Assembly: GCF_000215105.1 (NCBI RefSeq)
Contig: NC_015588.1
Location: 1,178,001 to 1,242,000, forward strand
Source: Isoptericola variabilis 225
GTDB taxonomy: Bacteria; Actinomycetota; Actinomycetes; Actinomycetales; Cellulomonadaceae
Reading direction: 5' to 3'
DNA: 64,000 bases
The notes under the pieces: generated by a model
Told to the model about the DNA's origin: nothing
Database searches by the model: none
What the model saw: the letters and a program-made list of their open reading frames with translations, nothing else
Shown: positions 1 to 10,631 of the stretch, piece after piece
Layout of the letters: each line of letters starts with the position of its first letter
How positions within the stretch are numbered: the first letter of the stretch is position 1
Program-made: the position numbers and the translations under genes

Positions 1-281
1 CCGCCCGCGGCGTCGTCGTCGCGGACGAAGACGAGCTGCTTCCAGAGCCGGTCGGAGTGCTCGCGGGCGAACTCGCGCGAGATCGCGTCGAGGCTGCCCA
101 TGCGCTTGATCGCCACGAGGAAGGCCTCCTCGTCGTCGAGCCCGGACGCCCGCAGGTCGCCGATCCGCTCGCGCAGGTGGTCCTCCATCTCGTCGACGTC
201 GGCGGCCGAGATCGCCTGGCGCCGCAGCACGTACCAGCGCCAGTGGTCGATCTGGGCCTCGAGGCCCTGGTGCTCGGTCAT
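1..281 (-). CDS. HAAS/permease-prefix-type protein, C-terminus beyond window edge
   Basis: The visible 93 residues begin MTEHQGLEAQIDHWRWYVLR and contain the helical pattern DVDEMEDHLRERIGDL followed by LDDEEAFLVAIKRMGS. This pattern is typical of the HAAS or 'permease prefix' domain found at the N-terminus of membrane proteins encoded next to PadR regulators. The ATG at 281 overlaps the stop codon of the PadR gene by one base (TGATG), so the two are translationally coupled. The remainder, probably membrane segments, lies outside the window. The family call rests on the sequence pattern and the PadR context. The exact function is unknown. Confidence 0.7.
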   Translation of the reverse strand, partial: MTEHQGLEAQIDHWRWYVLRRQAISAADVDEMEDHLRERIGDLRASGLDDEEAFLVAIKRMGSLDAISREFAREHSDRLWKQLVFVRDDDAAG

Positions 282-643
282 CAGGCCCACCCCTCTGCCA
301 CGGCCGGCGGCTGCTGGGCGGCCTGCCACACCTGCTTGAGCGCGTCGGCGACGACGCTCCACTGCTGCTGCCGCTCGGCCAGCGCCTCGCGGCCCGCCGG
401 CGTGATCGCGTAGTGCTTCCGGCGGCGGCCGACGTCGGACGTGCCCCACGACGACCTCACGTACCCCAGGCGCTCGAGCCGGTGGAGGAGGGGGTAGAGC
501 ATCCCGTCCGTCCAGCGCATGCGGCCCTCCGACAGCTCGTCGACACGCTTGAGGATCGCGTAGCCGTACGACTCGCCCTCGGCCAGGATCCCGAGCACCA
601 ACGGCGTCGACGAGGCCGCGACCAGGTCCTTCTCGATGTGCAT
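281..643 (-). CDS. PadR-family transcriptional regulator
   Basis: The protein is 120 residues and starts MHIEKDLVAASSTPLVLGIL. It has the PadR winged helix: LAEGESYGYAILKRVDELSEGR, then WTDGMLYPLLHRLERLGYV, then the wing RRRKHYAITPAGREAL. A short C-terminal helix for dimerisation follows. PadR proteins usually repress their own operon and a neighbouring membrane or transport gene. Here the partner is the HAAS-type gene immediately downstream. The start at 643 was chosen over an upstream in-frame extension because that extension has no family similarity and runs over the likely promoter palindrome at 666-684. Confidence 0.9.
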   Translation of the reverse strand: MHIEKDLVAASSTPLVLGILAEGESYGYAILKRVDELSEGRMRWTDGMLYPLLHRLERLGYVRSSWGTSDVGRRRKHYAITPAGREALAERQQQWSVVADALKQVWQAAQQPPAVAEGWA

Positions 644-665
644 GGCACCTCCATGCATAGAACTG

Positions 666-684
666 CTAGGGCCTAGAACCCTAG
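666..684. promoter_or_regulatory. Inverted repeat upstream of padR, candidate operator
   Basis: CTAGGG and CCCTAG flank a seven-base spacer, 23 bases upstream of the padR start. Autoregulation from an upstream palindrome is common for PadR proteins. The assignment as an operator is inference. Confidence 0.4.
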
Positions 685-746
685 CGCATCGAGGTATGGC
701 ATGTGTCGAGCGGATCTGGTGCTGTGCGGGGCGGGAGGAGGTGCAC

Positions 747-1128
747 ATGGTGGGGGTGGAGCTCGAGCTGCCGTTCACCGGGCGCTGGCTGGTCCGGAAC
801 AGCCCGGCGCGTCGTGTGCCGAGCCACGGCACCGCCCTGCTCGCGAGCAGTCACGTGCGTCGCTCTCGTCCACCTGCGGTCGGGCTCGGTGCGGGTCGCG
901 GTGGGCGACCGTGTCGCGGCCGGTCAGCCGCTGGGGGAGTGCGGAAATTCGGGAAACTCGACGCAGCCGCACGTGCACGTGCAGGCGATGGACGGGCCGG
1001 ACCCGGAGCGCGCGCGGGCCGTCCCGATCACCTGGCGGCGCTACCGGGAGTGGGCGCACGGCGTGCGCGAGCCGGGCGAGCACGACGCCGGCGTGCCGGG
1101 CGAGCGGTCGGTCGTCGAGCCCGCGTAG
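747..1128 (+). pseudogene. M23 (LytM) metallopeptidase remnant with internal deletion
   Basis: Two frames together resemble an M23 peptidase. The frame starting at ATG 747, after a good GGAGG, reads MVGVELELPFTGRWLVRN and continues to about position 855. The next frame then reads VALVHLRSGSVRVAVGDRV, GECGNSGNSTQPHVHVQ and ends at 1128. The second piece carries the C-terminal HxH metal/catalytic motif. The first looks like the strand before the HxxxD metal site. The middle, including that HxxxD site, is missing, and the frames do not join. The gene is therefore a deleted and frameshifted relic, presumably inactive. Confidence 0.7.
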
Positions 1129-1132
1129 CCGA

Positions 1133-2035
1133 TCAGCGGGCGAGGAGCTCCTCCGCGTCGGTGCCGGGCAGGGACACGGTGACCTCGGTGCGCCACGGGT
1201 CGTCGACGGTGACCGACCGTCCGTCGTCGGCGAACTGCAGACCCCGGCGGGTGAGCCGGTCGGCGAGGGCGTCGAGGTCGTCGCGGCCGGGGACCGTGAT
1301 GGCGAGCCGGCCGAGCCCGAGGCTCGCGGCGCGCGGCCCGGCGCCGGCGCTGTTCCACGTGTTGAGGCCGACGTGGTGGTGGTAGCCGCCCGCGGCGACG
1401 AACAGCGCGCCGGGGTAGTCGGACTGGGTGACCTCGAACCCGAGCGTGTCGACGTAGAACTGCCGCGCCACCTCGAGGTCGCCGACCTGCAGGTGCACGT
1501 GCCCGACCGTCCCGCCGCGGGAGGGCCCGGCGTCGAGCACGGCCTGGTCGAGGTGGGTGCGCACGTACCCCGTCGGGTCGAGGGGCTCGCTGCTCATCAC
1601 GACGCGCCGGCCCCGGCGCGGCCACGTGGCACGGTCGCGGTCGGCGTAGAGCTCGATGCCGTTGCCCTCGGGGTCGGTGAAGTAGAACGCCTCGGACACG
1701 AGGTGGTCGGCCGAACCGACGAACCGGCTGCGGGGGTCGCTCGCGGCGCGGTAGACGGTCGCCGCGAGCGCGGCGGGGGAGTCGAAGAGGAACGCGGTGT
1801 GGAACAGGCCCGCCTCCCGCCGGCCGGGCACCGGCAGGCCGGGCGTGTGCACGAGCCGGACCATCGGCGTCGTCCCGCGGCCCAGGACGCGGTGCACCTC
1901 GCGGCCACGGCTGCGCTCGGCCACGGGCTCCATCGCGAACGCGGCGGAGTAGTAGCTCGACATCGACTCCAGGTCCGCCACGCGCAGCGTCACGGCGTCC
2001 ATCGCGGTCTCGGGGTGGAGGACGAGGTCGTCCAT
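1133..2035 (-). CDS. Two-domain VOC (glyoxalase/dioxygenase) family protein
   Basis: The protein is about 300 residues with two vicinal-oxygen-chelate modules. Module one runs roughly 1-130 (DAVTLRVADLESMSSYYSAA through FYFTDPEGNGIELYADRD). Module two runs roughly 160-290 (GHVHLQVGDLEVARQFYVDT, then the histidine-rich HHHVGLNTWNS). The layout resembles CatE-type catechol-2,3-dioxygenases, which open aromatic rings using a bound metal; the actual substrate cannot be read from sequence. The start at 2035 has GGAGG seven bases upstream and is preferred over a longer in-frame start at 2071, which would lie inside the operator-like palindrome. It is divergent from tig. Confidence 0.85.
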   Translation of the reverse strand: MDDLVLHPETAMDAVTLRVADLESMSSYYSAAFAMEPVAERSRGREVHRVLGRGTTPMVRLVHTPGLPVPGRREAGLFHTAFLFDSPAALAATVYRAASDPRSRFVGSADHLVSEAFYFTDPEGNGIELYADRDRATWPRRGRRVVMSSEPLDPTGYVRTHLDQAVLDAGPSRGGTVGHVHLQVGDLEVARQFYVDTLGFEVTQSDYPGALFVAAGGYHHHVGLNTWNSAGAGPRAASLGLGRLAITVPGRDDLDALADRLTRRGLQFADDGRSVTVDDPWRTEVTVSLPGTDAEELLAR

Positions 2036-2059
2036 CGGGTGCCTCCTCGGCGTCGTCGT

Positions 2060-2071
2060 TTGTAGCGACAA
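2060..2071. promoter_or_regulatory. MarR-type operator-like palindrome upstream of the VOC gene
   Basis: TTGT-AGCG-ACAA forms a dyad, part of the longer partial dyad AGTTGTCGCTACAAAC read on the minus strand. It lies 25 bases upstream of the VOC start. TTGT/ACAA dyads of this size are typical MarR-family sites, but no MarR gene is in this window. Function is inferred. Confidence 0.4.
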
Positions 2072-2305
2072 CTAAAGCAGACGCCACGATGTTCCCGTCG
2101 CGCACGACGTCGTCCGCGACGGCGCGCACGACGGCGTGCACGACGGCGTCCGGAGGGTCGAGGGGCCGTGGCAGCGTGGCGTACCATGGAACGGTTGCCC
2201 GTACGCCCGTCGTACGGCACGCACCCCCCGCGCCGCAGGAACGGGCCGGCTCGTGCCGGTGAGAAGACGCGCGCGCACGCACCCGACACGTTGGAGACCA
2301 TCGAA

Positions 2306-3742
2306 GTGAAGAGCGCCGTCGAGACCCTGGACCCCACCAAGGTCAAGCTGACCGTCGAGGTGGAGTACGACGAGCTCAAGCCGAGCATCGACCACGCCTA
2401 CAAGCACATCGCGGAGCAGGTGAACATCCCCGGCTTCCGCAAGGGCAAGGTCCCCCCGCGCATCATCGACCAGCGCGTCGGCTGGGGTGCCGTGATCGAG
2501 CACGCCGTCAACGACGGCCTGTCCGGCTTCTACCGCCAGGCCGTGACGACCGAGTCGCTGCGCCCGCTCGGCCAGCCGGAGGTCGAGGTCACCGAGATCC
2601 CCGCCAAGGCCGGCGAGGGCCAGCTCGTCTTCACCGCCGAGGTCGAGGTCCGCCCCGAGATCGAGCTGCCCGACCTGTCGTCGATCGACCTCGTCGTCGA
2701 CTCGACCGAGGTCACCGACGAGGACGTCACCGAGCGCCTCGACGCGCTGCGCGAGCGCTTCGGCACGCTCGTGGGCGTCGACCGTCCGGCCGCCGAGGGC
2801 GACTACGTCGTCATCGACCTCAAGGCCACGATCGGCGGCGAGGAGGTCGACTCGGTCTCCGGCGTCTCCTACCAGATCGGCTCGGGCAACATGCTCGAGG
2901 GCCTCGACGAGGCGCTCACCGGCCTGTCCGCCGGCGAGACGACGACCTTCTCCGCCCCGCTCGCCGGCGGCGAGCACGAGGGCGAGGAGGCCGAGGTCAC
3001 CGTCACGGTCACCACGGTCAAGGAGCGCGACCTGCCCGAGGCGGACGACGACTTCGCCCAGCTCGCCTCCGAGTTCGACACGCTCGAGGAGCTCAAGGCC
3101 GACCTGCGCGAGCAGGTCGCGTCGATCAAGACGTCGAACCAGGCCGTCGCCGCGCGCGACCAGCTGCTCGAGAAGCTCCTCGAGGCCGTCGAGATCCCCG
3201 TCCCGCAGGGTGCCGTCGAGGCCGAGGTGCACCGCCACCTCGAGTCCGAGGGTCGCCTCGAGGACGACGAGCACCGCGCCGAGGTCACCGAGGACGCCAC
3301 CAAGGCCCTGCAGAACCAGATCCTGCTCGACACGCTCGCCGAGAAGCTCCAGGTCCAGGTCGGCCAGGGCGAGCTCGTCGAGTACCTCGTGCAGGCGTCG
3401 CGCCAGTACGGCATGGAGCCGCAGCAGTTCATCCAGACGCTGGACCAGGGCGGCCAGATCCCGGCCATGGTCGGCGAGGTCGCGCGCTCCAAGGCGCTGG
3501 CCGTGGCGCTGCGCCAGGTCGAGGTCAAGGACACCGACGGCAACGCCGTCGACCTGACCGAGTTCATCGGCAGGGACGAGGACGAGCAGGCCGCGGCCGA
3601 CGCCGAGGCCGGCGACTCCGCGGAGTCCGCCGAGAGCGCCGAGTCCGCGGAGTCGGCCGAGTCCGCGGAGTCGGCCGAGAGCGCGGAGTCGGCCGAGAGC
3701 GCGGAGTCGGCCGAGTCGGCCGACGAGGCCCCCAAGGCCTGA
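2306..3742 (+). CDS. tig: Trigger factor, ribosome-associated chaperone and prolyl isomerase
   Basis: The protein is 478 residues. The N-terminal ribosome-binding domain (about 1-110) contains the signature [12 protein letters not shown]. The PPIase domain (about 150-235) has [20 protein letters not shown] and the C-terminal chaperone domain follows. The GTG at 2306 has GGAG nine bases upstream and is preferred over an upstream ATG at 2168 that lacks domain similarity. It binds nascent chains at the ribosome exit and sits immediately before the Clp protease genes, a common actinobacterial arrangement. The unusual feature is an acidic, low-complexity tail: eleven tandem Ser-Ala-Glu triplets before the final SADEAPKA. 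Confidence 0.97.
   Translation: MKSAVETLDPTKVKLTVEVEYDELKPSIDHAYKHIAEQVNIPGFRKGKVPPRIIDQRVGWGAVIEHAVNDGLSGFYRQAVTTESLRPLGQPEVEVTEIPAKAGEGQLVFTAEVEVRPEIELPDLSSIDLVVDSTEVTDEDVTERLDALRERFGTLVGVDRPAAEGDYVVIDLKATIGGEEVDSVSGVSYQIGSGNMLEGLDEALTGLSAGETTTFSAPLAGGEHEGEEAEVTVTVTTVKERDLPEADDDFAQLASEFDTLEELKADLREQVASIKTSNQAVAARDQLLEKLLEAVEIPVPQGAVEAEVHRHLESEGRLEDDEHRAEVTEDATKALQNQILLDTLAEKLQVQVGQGELVEYLVQASRQYGMEPQQFIQTLDQGGQIPAMVGEVARSKALAVALRQVEVKDTDGNAVDLTEFIGRDEDEQAAADAEAGDSAESAESAESAESAESAESAESAESAESAESAESADEAPKA
3617..3715 (+). repeat. Eleven 9-bp coding repeats encoding Ser-Ala-Glu at the tig 3' end
   Basis: Eleven consecutive nine-base units read TCC/TCG/AGC-GCG/GCC-GAG and keep the reading frame. 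Synonymous variation between units shows the tract is not a pure slippage product. Confidence 0.95.
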
Positions 3743-3763
3743 CGACGGGCCGCACCCGACCCC

Positions 3764-3811
3764 ACGACGACGGCCCGCACCCTCCGTACGGACGGTGCGG
3801 GCCGTCGTCGT
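3764..3811. terminator. Stem-loop downstream of tig
   Basis: Perfect 18-bp arms (ACGACGACGGCCCGCACC and its complement) flank a 12-base loop, starting 21 bases after the tig stop. There is no strong T-run, as is usual for high-GC actinobacterial terminators. Confidence 0.75.
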
Positions 3812-3824
3812 ACCCCGAGGAGTT

Positions 3825-3864
3825 GTCAGGCTCACGCCGGGGTATGTACCGGCGTGAGCCTGAC
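3825..3864. repeat. Palindrome of the GTTGTCAGG family between tig and clpP1
   Basis: Perfect 16-bp arms begin GTCAGGCTCACGCCGG and flank an eight-base loop containing GTATG. The arm start AGTTGTCAGG is shared with two elements at 13517-13626. It may be a second terminator or a repeat element. Confidence 0.7.
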
Positions 3865-3977
3865 GACGTGGCCGACGCGCGCGGGCTGTGCGCCTGCAGC
3901 GAAACAGCGCCCGGGCGGGACGTCGGGGCCGCGGCACCACGTTAGGGTCGAGCGACAGCGATGCGAAGGAGACGGAC

Positions 3978-4616
3978 GTGAACGACCTGCTGCAGATGGA
4001 CGGCGGCGCACCGGTGGCCCGTGCGGACGGCCCCAACTTCGGGCTCAACGACTCCATCTACAACCGGCTCCTGCGGGAGCGCATCATCTGGCTGGGCACG
4101 GAGGTGCGCGACGAGAACGCGAACGCCATCTGCGCCCAGATGATGCTGCTCGCGGCGGAGGACCCGGACAAGGACATCTACCTGTACATCAACTCCCCGG
4201 GCGGCTCCATCACGGCGGGCATGGCGATCTACGACACCATGCAGTTCATCCAGCCCGACGTCGCGACGGTGGCGATGGGCATGGCCGCGTCCATGGGTCA
4301 GTTCCTGCTCTCCTCGGGCGCCAAGGGCAAGCGCTACGCGACGCCGCACGCCCGCGTGATGATGCACCAGCCGTCGGGCGGCATCGGCGGCACCGCGACG
4401 GACGTGCGCATCAACGCCGAGCTGATCATGCACATGAAGAAGGTGCTCGCGGAGCTCACGGCCGAGCAGACCGGCCAGCCGCTCGAGAAGATCCTCAAGG
4501 ACAGCGACCGCGACAAGTGGTTCACCGCCGACCAGGCGCTCGAGTACGGCTTCGTCGACCACGTCGTCGCCAGCGCCTCCTCGGTCTCCGGCGGCGGCGG
4601 CACGACCGCCTCCTGA
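3978..4616 (+). CDS. clpP1: ATP-dependent Clp protease proteolytic subunit 1
   Basis: The protein is 212 residues. It has the complete catalytic triad Ser105 (GMAASMGQ), His130 (MMHQPSGG) and Asp179 (DRDKW), with spacing identical to E. coli ClpP. The oxyanion segment is [11 protein letters not shown]. The GTG at 3978 follows GAAGGAGAC and is preferred over an upstream ATG at 3888. In actinobacteria ClpP1 and ClpP2 assemble into a mixed double-ring chamber fed by ClpX or ClpC. clpP2 follows after a 58-base gap and clpX further on, so all three parts of ClpXP are encoded in order. Confidence 0.97.
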   Translation: MNDLLQMDGGAPVARADGPNFGLNDSIYNRLLRERIIWLGTEVRDENANAICAQMMLLAAEDPDKDIYLYINSPGGSITAGMAIYDTMQFIQPDVATVAMGMAASMGQFLLSSGAKGKRYATPHARVMMHQPSGGIGGTATDVRINAELIMHMKKVLAELTAEQTGQPLEKILKDSDRDKWFTADQALEYGFVDHVVASASSVSGGGGTTAS

Positions 4617-4674
4617 CGCCGCCCGACGCCCCGTCCCGCGAGGACACCAGACTTCCCACCCGAGGAGAACGACC

Positions 4675-5391
4675 GTGAGCTACTCCGACGAGTACCAGTT
4701 CGCCATGAGGGCCGGCCGCCTGGCCGGCGCCGCGGGCCGCCCCGGCGGCGTCGCCCTGCCGGGCGGTGCCCCGACGTCGCGCTACGTGCTGCCCCAGTTC
4801 GAGGAGCGCACCCCGTACGGCTTCAAGCGTCAGGACCCGTACACCAAGCTGTTCGAGGACCGCATCATCTTCCTCGGCGTCCAGGTCGACGACGCGTCCG
4901 CCGACGACGTCATGGCGCAGCTGCTGGTCCTGGAGTCCCAGGACCCGGACCGCGACATCATGATCTACATCAACTCCCCCGGGGGGTCGTTCACCGCCAT
5001 GACGGCGCTGTACGACACGATGCAGTTCATCAAGCCGCAGATCCAGACGGTGTGCCTGGGCCAGGCGGCGTCGGCCGCGGCGGTGCTGCTGGCCGCGGGC
5101 CAGAAGGGCAAGCGCCTGGCGCTGCCGAACGCCCGCGTGCTCATCCACCAGCCCGCGATCGAGGGCGGCGGCTACGCCCAGGCGTCGGACATCGAGATCC
5201 ACGCCAACGAACTCATCCGCATGCGCGAGTGGCTCGAGGAGACGCTGGCGCGCCACACCGAGAAGTCGGCCGAGGAGATCCGCGACGACATCGAGCGCGA
5301 CAAGATCCTCACCGCCGCGCAGGCGCGTGACTACGGTCTCGTCGACCAGGTTCTCGAGTCGCGCAAGCCGGTCCAGATCGCCGCGCGCTGA
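4675..5391 (+). CDS. clpP2: ATP-dependent Clp protease proteolytic subunit 2
   Basis: The protein is 238 residues, with a longer N-terminus than ClpP1 (about 40 extra residues, possibly processed). The catalytic residues are Ser133 (GQAASAAA), His158 (VLIHQP) and an Asp in IERDKILT near 209. The GTG at 4675 is preceded by CGAGGAGAAC. Two ClpP paralogues in tandem is the standard actinobacterial state, with both needed for an active peptidase. It is probably co-transcribed with clpP1. Confidence 0.97.
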   Translation: MSYSDEYQFAMRAGRLAGAAGRPGGVALPGGAPTSRYVLPQFEERTPYGFKRQDPYTKLFEDRIIFLGVQVDDASADDVMAQLLVLESQDPDRDIMIYINSPGGSFTAMTALYDTMQFIKPQIQTVCLGQAASAAAVLLAAGQKGKRLALPNARVLIHQPAIEGGGYAQASDIEIHANELIRMREWLEETLARHTEKSAEEIRDDIERDKILTAAQARDYGLVDQVLESRKPVQIAAR

Positions 5392-5544
5392 GCATCTGAC
5401 CAGCCGCGACACCTCTGTGGCCCGGGCCCTGCACCTCCGTGGGGCAGGTCCCGGGTCGCGACGCACCGGAGGTACTCGGCTGACAACGGGGCGACCGTGG
5501 TGTGGAATGGTCGCAGAAGTCCTCCTCGAGACAAGGAGACGCTG

Positions 5545-6819
<1,275 letters not shown>

Positions 6820-6885
6820 CCGTTGTGAGCGGAGAATTGGCCCGGTCCTGACCTCAGGACCGGGCCAATTCTCCGCTCACAACGG
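6820..6885. terminator. Perfect 32-bp palindrome between convergent clpX and acyl-CoA ligase genes
   Basis: The two 32-base arms are perfectly complementary and separated by only CC at 6852-6853. The arm contains TTGTGAGCGGAGAATTGGCC. It begins right after the clpX stop codon and ends at the base before the ligase stop codon, so it can terminate transcription from both sides. Confidence 0.85.
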
Positions 6886-8712
6886 TCACGCGGGGACGGC
6901 GGTCGGGGCCGGCGCCCCGTACAGCTCGTCGATCACCGGCGCGTAGTCGCGGATGATGAGCGCCCGCTTCACCTTGAGCGAGGGCGTCAGGTAGCCGTTG
7001 GCCTCGGTGAAGTCGTGGTCGAGGACGTGGAGCTTGCGGATGGCCTCCGCCCGGGAGACGGCCTCGTTGGCCTGCTCGACGGCGCGGTCCAGCTCGGCGC
7101 GCACCTGCGGGTGCTCGCGAGCCTCCTCGATGCTCAGGCGCGGCAGGCCGTGGGCCGCGAGCCACCCGGGCAGCATCTCGGCGTCGAGGGTCACCAGTGC
7201 CGCGACGAACGGGCGCCGGTCGCCGACGACCACCACCTGCGAGACGAGCGGGTGCGCGCGCAGGCCGTCCTCGAGCACCGCGGGGGCGACGTTCTTGCCG
7301 CCCGCGGTCACGATGATCTCCTTCTTGCGGCCGGTGATGCGCAGGTACCCGTCGGTGTCGAGCGTGCCCAGGTCGCCGGTGCGGAACCAGCCGTCGTCCT
7401 TGAGGGCCTCCGCCGTGCGCTCCGGTGCGCCGCGGTAGCCCCGGAATACGTGAGGCCCGCCGAGCAGGACCTCGCCGTCGTCGTCGATCCGGATCGACGT
7501 GCCGGGGAACGCGGGCCCCACAGTCCCGATGCGGACGGCGCCGGGCAGGTTGACCGCGGTGGGCGCCGTCGTCTCGGTCAGGCCGTAGCCCTCGAGGATC
7601 GTCACGCCGACGCCGCGGAAGAAGTGGCCGAGCCGTTCGCCGAGCGGGGCGCCGCCCGAGATGGCGTGCTCGACGCGTCCGCCCATCGCCGCGCGCAGCG
7701 CGCGGTACACGAGGCGGTCGGCCAGGGCGTGCTGCAGCCGCAGGCCCGTGGGCACCGCGCCCGTGTCGACGGCGCGCGACCAGCGGCCCGCGACGTCGGC
7801 CGCCCACGCGAAGAGCCGGCGCTTGAGCGGCGAGGAGGCGGCCTTCTGCTCCGCCGAGTTGTAGACCTTCTCGAAGACGCGCGGGACGGCGAGCAGGAAC
7901 GTCGGCCGGAACGTGCCCAGGTCGGCCACGAGCGTCTTGACGTCGGGCAGGTGCCCCAGCACCGCGTCGCCCGAGACGACCGCGACCTGGATGAGCCGTG
8001 CGAACACGTGCGCGAGCGGGAGGAACAGCACCGTGCGGGAGCCGTCGCGGCCCAGCAGGTCCGGCAGCGCCAGGCGTGCGTTCAGGGCCAGGTGGGCGAA
8101 GTTGCCGTGCGTGAGCTCGGCGCCCTTGGGCCGGCCGGTCGAGCCGGAGGTGTAGATGATCGTGGCGAGGTCGTCCCGCCCGACGGCGTCACGCCGCTCG
8201 GTCACGGCGCGCGCGGGCACGTCGGCGGCGGCCGCCCGCAGCGTCGCGAGCGCACCGCCGTCGAGCACGAGCACGTCCTCGAGCGCCGGGAGCCGGTCGC
8301 GCACGTGGGCGACCGCGGCGGCGTGCCCGGCCGTCTCGACGATCGCGAGCCGGACGCCCGCGTCGGACAGGATCCAGTGCACCTGCTCGGGCGAGCTCGT
8401 CTCGTACACGGGCACGGGGACGGCGCCCACGGCCCAGGCGGCGTAGTCGAGCAGCGTCCACTCGTAGCGCGTGCGCGACATGATCGCGACCCGGTCGCCG
8501 GCCTGCACCCCGCGCCCGACCAGCCCGCGCGCGACCTCGAGCACCTCGTCGCCGAACTCGCGGGCGGTCACGGGCCGCCACGCACCGCCGGCGGTGTCCC
8601 GCCGCTCGAGGAGGGGACGGTCGCCCGCCCGGGCGATCCGGTCGAGAAGGAGGGTGCTGATGCTCGTGCCCGCAGGCACGTCCACGAGGCTCGGCGTCGT
8701 GGCGACCGTCAT
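6886..8712 (-). CDS. Long-chain acyl-CoA ligase (AMP-binding, FadD/FAA1 type)
   Basis: The protein is about 608 residues. The AMP-binding P-loop motif is [18 protein letters not shown], the acyl-adenylate motif is GYGLTETTA, and the C-terminal hinge is [20 protein letters not shown]. The lysine-bearing end motif is [10 protein letters not shown]. Such enzymes activate fatty acids with ATP and CoA. The start at 8712 has GGAGAA seven bases upstream and is preferred to 8727, which would place that GGAG inside the coding sequence and has no ribosome site. It runs convergently towards clpX, sharing the terminator palindrome. Exact chain-length preference is unknown. Confidence 0.92.
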   Translation of the reverse strand: MTVATTPSLVDVPAGTSISTLLLDRIARAGDRPLLERRDTAGGAWRPVTAREFGDEVLEVARGLVGRGVQAGDRVAIMSRTRYEWTLLDYAAWAVGAVPVPVYETSSPEQVHWILSDAGVRLAIVETAGHAAAVAHVRDRLPALEDVLVLDGGALATLRAAAADVPARAVTERRDAVGRDDLATIIYTSGSTGRPKGAELTHGNFAHLALNARLALPDLLGRDGSRTVLFLPLAHVFARLIQVAVVSGDAVLGHLPDVKTLVADLGTFRPTFLLAVPRVFEKVYNSAEQKAASSPLKRRLFAWAADVAGRWSRAVDTGAVPTGLRLQHALADRLVYRALRAAMGGRVEHAISGGAPLGERLGHFFRGVGVTILEGYGLTETTAPTAVNLPGAVRIGTVGPAFPGTSIRIDDDGEVLLGGPHVFRGYRGAPERTAEALKDDGWFRTGDLGTLDTDGYLRITGRKKEIIVTAGGKNVAPAVLEDGLRAHPLVSQVVVVGDRRPFVAALVTLDAEMLPGWLAAHGLPRLSIEEAREHPQVRAELDRAVEQANEAVSRAEAIRKLHVLDHDFTEANGYLTPSLKVKRALIIRDYAPVIDELYGAPAPTAVPA

Positions 8713-8825
8713 TGTGCTGTTCTCCATCGATCAGGTTCGCGACCCGTTCAGGGCCCCGGAGACCCTACACGCTCCACGGTGGACGCCCTGACCAGGCATC
8801 CGGCCTCGGCCCGTAGGATCGAGCC

Positions 8826-9203
8826 ATGGCCGATCCCTACGACGAGGCACCCGTCCCGGAGAGCGGGCGGCCCCTGCCCGCCGAGATCCTGGCGCTGCGC
8901 AGCACGATCGACAACATCGACGCGGCGCTGGTGCACCTGCTCGCCGAGCGGTTCAAGACGACGCAGCGCGTCGGCGAGCTCAAGGCCCGGGGCGGCCTGC
9001 CGGCGGCGGACCCGCAGCGCGACCGCCAGCAGATCGAGCGTCTCAAGAGCATCGCGCTCGGGGCGGGGCTGGACCCGGAGTTCGCCGAGCAGTTCCGCGA
9101 GTTCATCGTCTCCGAGGTGATCCGCCACCACGAGCGCATCGCGGCCGAGCACGCCGCCGGCCGGCGTCTCGGCGAGCTGCCACCGCTCGACACCTACAGT
9201 TGA
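8826..9203 (+). CDS. Chorismate mutase, AroQ class
   Basis: The protein is 125 residues, all-helical. It contains the AroQ pattern LRSTIDNIDAALVHLLAERF, then VGELKA, then DPQRDRQQIERL and FREFIVSEVIRHHE. It converts chorismate to prephenate on the way to Phe and Tyr. It is a stand-alone enzyme, of the size of actinobacterial homologues that are activated by DAHP synthase binding; that regulation is family knowledge, not visible here. Confidence 0.9.
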   Translation: MADPYDEAPVPESGRPLPAEILALRSTIDNIDAALVHLLAERFKTTQRVGELKARGGLPAADPQRDRQQIERLKSIALGAGLDPEFAEQFREFIVSEVIRHHERIAAEHAAGRRLGELPPLDTYS

Positions 9204-9229
9204 AGAGACTCCGAGATCTGACCGGATCG

Positions 9230-9261
9230 ACGGCCGTGCCCGCACCTCGCGGCACGGCCGT
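9230..9261. terminator. Stem-loop after chorismate mutase
   Basis: ACGGCCGTGCC and its complement (11 bp) flank a ten-base loop, followed by the pyrimidine tract TTCCTCTCTC. Confidence 0.75.
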
Positions 9262-9356
9262 TCCTCTCTCGGCGTGATCCGGGTGCCGGGGTGGCGGCCC
9301 GGCGCGATCCGTCGCACCCTGGAGGGCACAGCCGACGGAACCGAGGGGGACTCTGG

Positions 9357-10607
9357 ATGAAGATCGACTGGCTCAAGCCCCTCGTCGGACACCCCGGACC
9401 GTTCGCGACCGTCTACCTGGACGCGACACGGTCGGCCGATGCCGGCGACAAGGACGTGGTGAACCGCTGGAAGGCGGTGCGCCGCTCGCTGCAGCAGCAG
9501 GGCGCGCCGCCGGGTGTGCTCGAGTCGCTCGACGAGGCGGCGAGCCGCTCCACGTGGGTCGCCGGGCCGCACGGCCGGGTGCTCATCGCCGACGAGAGCG
9601 GCGTGCTCGTGGACCGGGTGCTGCGCAACCCGCCCGCCGTCGCGACGGGGCTCTGGCACCCCGTGCCGGCGCTCCTGCAGGCGGCCCGCGCAGGGGACGA
9701 GAGCGTCGACGCCCTGTGCGTCGCGGTCGACCGGCACGGCGCCGACTTCTGGCCCGTGAACGTCAACGGCACCGCCAAGCCGGAGAAGCAAACGATGGCC
9801 GGCCCGCACGACGAGGTCTCCAAGACGTCGTCGACGCGCACCAAGCGCGCCACGATCGAGTCGCGCGCCGAGGACTCCTGGGAGCGCAACGCCGAGGCGT
9901 TCGCCGCCGAGATCGACCGTCGGGTCGCGACGCAGCGCCACGAGCTCGTGCTGCTCACGGGCGACGTCCGCGTCGTCAACCTCGTCAAGGAGGAGCTCGG
10001 CCAGGAGGCCTCGCGCGTGACCGTCGAGGTGCCGGGCGGCGGGCGCGGACCCGGGGTGCACGAGGAGTCGTTCGCCGAGAACGTCGAGGACGCCCTCGAC
10101 TCCTTCCGCGAGCGCCGGCGCGAGCAGGTGCTCGCCGAGCTGCGCCAGGAGCTCGGCCGCGAGGAGGGTGCGGTGACGTCGATCGACGACGTCGTGCAGG
10201 TCCTCGCGCGCGGCCAGGTCAAGGACCTGGTCCTCGCCGAGTCGCTCGCCGACGACGCCGCCCGCCTGCTCGCCGCGTTCTCGGCCGGGGAGACGACCAG
10301 GCCCGACTTCGGCGGGCTGCTCAACGGCCGCCACCTGTTCATCGGGCCCGACCCGATGCACATCGCGACCTCGCGTGCGGACCTCGAGGCCCTCGGCGTG
10401 ACCGAGGGCATCGAGGAACTGCCGGCGACGTCCGCGCTCATGCGCGCCGCGATCGCGCAGGACGCCGGGCTCACGTTCGCCCCCGAGGGCTCGGTCGAGC
10501 TCATCGAGGGCGTCGGGGCGACCCTGCGCTGGACGGACAACGGGACGCCCAAGGAGGTCGCCGCCACCATGAGCGGCGACGACGTCCGCCTCGCCTCGCC
10601 GAGGTAG
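9357..10607 (+). CDS. bAeRF family 2 / Rv2629-like (Vms1-related) protein
   Basis: The protein is 416 residues. The N-terminal part starts MKIDWLKPLVGHPGPFATVYLD, a pattern found in bacterial release-factor-like (bAeRF family 2, Rv2629-type) proteins. The C-terminal half has an eRF1 domain 3-like strand-helix segment (LVLLTGDVRVVNLVKEEL ... DPMHIATSRADLEALGV). Relatives include the peptidyl-tRNA hydrolase Vms1/ANKZF1. No clear GGQ or GxxQ catalytic loop is visible, so hydrolase activity is uncertain. The ATG at 9357 follows GAGGGGGAC. The TAG stop codon lies inside the GAGGTAGCGC repeat at 10601. Confidence 0.75.
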   Translation: MKIDWLKPLVGHPGPFATVYLDATRSADAGDKDVVNRWKAVRRSLQQQGAPPGVLESLDEAASRSTWVAGPHGRVLIADESGVLVDRVLRNPPAVATGLWHPVPALLQAARAGDESVDALCVAVDRHGADFWPVNVNGTAKPEKQTMAGPHDEVSKTSSTRTKRATIESRAEDSWERNAEAFAAEIDRRVATQRHELVLLTGDVRVVNLVKEELGQEASRVTVEVPGGGRGPGVHEESFAENVEDALDSFRERRREQVLAELRQELGREEGAVTSIDDVVQVLARGQVKDLVLAESLADDAARLLAAFSAGETTRPDFGGLLNGRHLFIGPDPMHIATSRADLEALGVTEGIEELPATSALMRAAIAQDAGLTFAPEGSVELIEGVGATLRWTDNGTPKEVAATMSGDDVRLASPR

Positions 10608-10631
10608 CGCGCCGCCTCGCCGAGGTAGCGC
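10601..10631 (+). repeat. Two GAGGTAGCGC copies at a gene 3' end
   Basis: Identical copies lie at 10601-10610 and 10622-10631. The first supplies the TAG stop codon of the upstream gene. They are members of the family forming larger arrays at 16309-16416 and 16845-16954. Confidence 0.85.

Noticed and set aside
7015..9120. A 701-codon plus-strand frame opposite the acyl-CoA ligase
   Set aside because: The ligase motifs on the minus strand are decisive.
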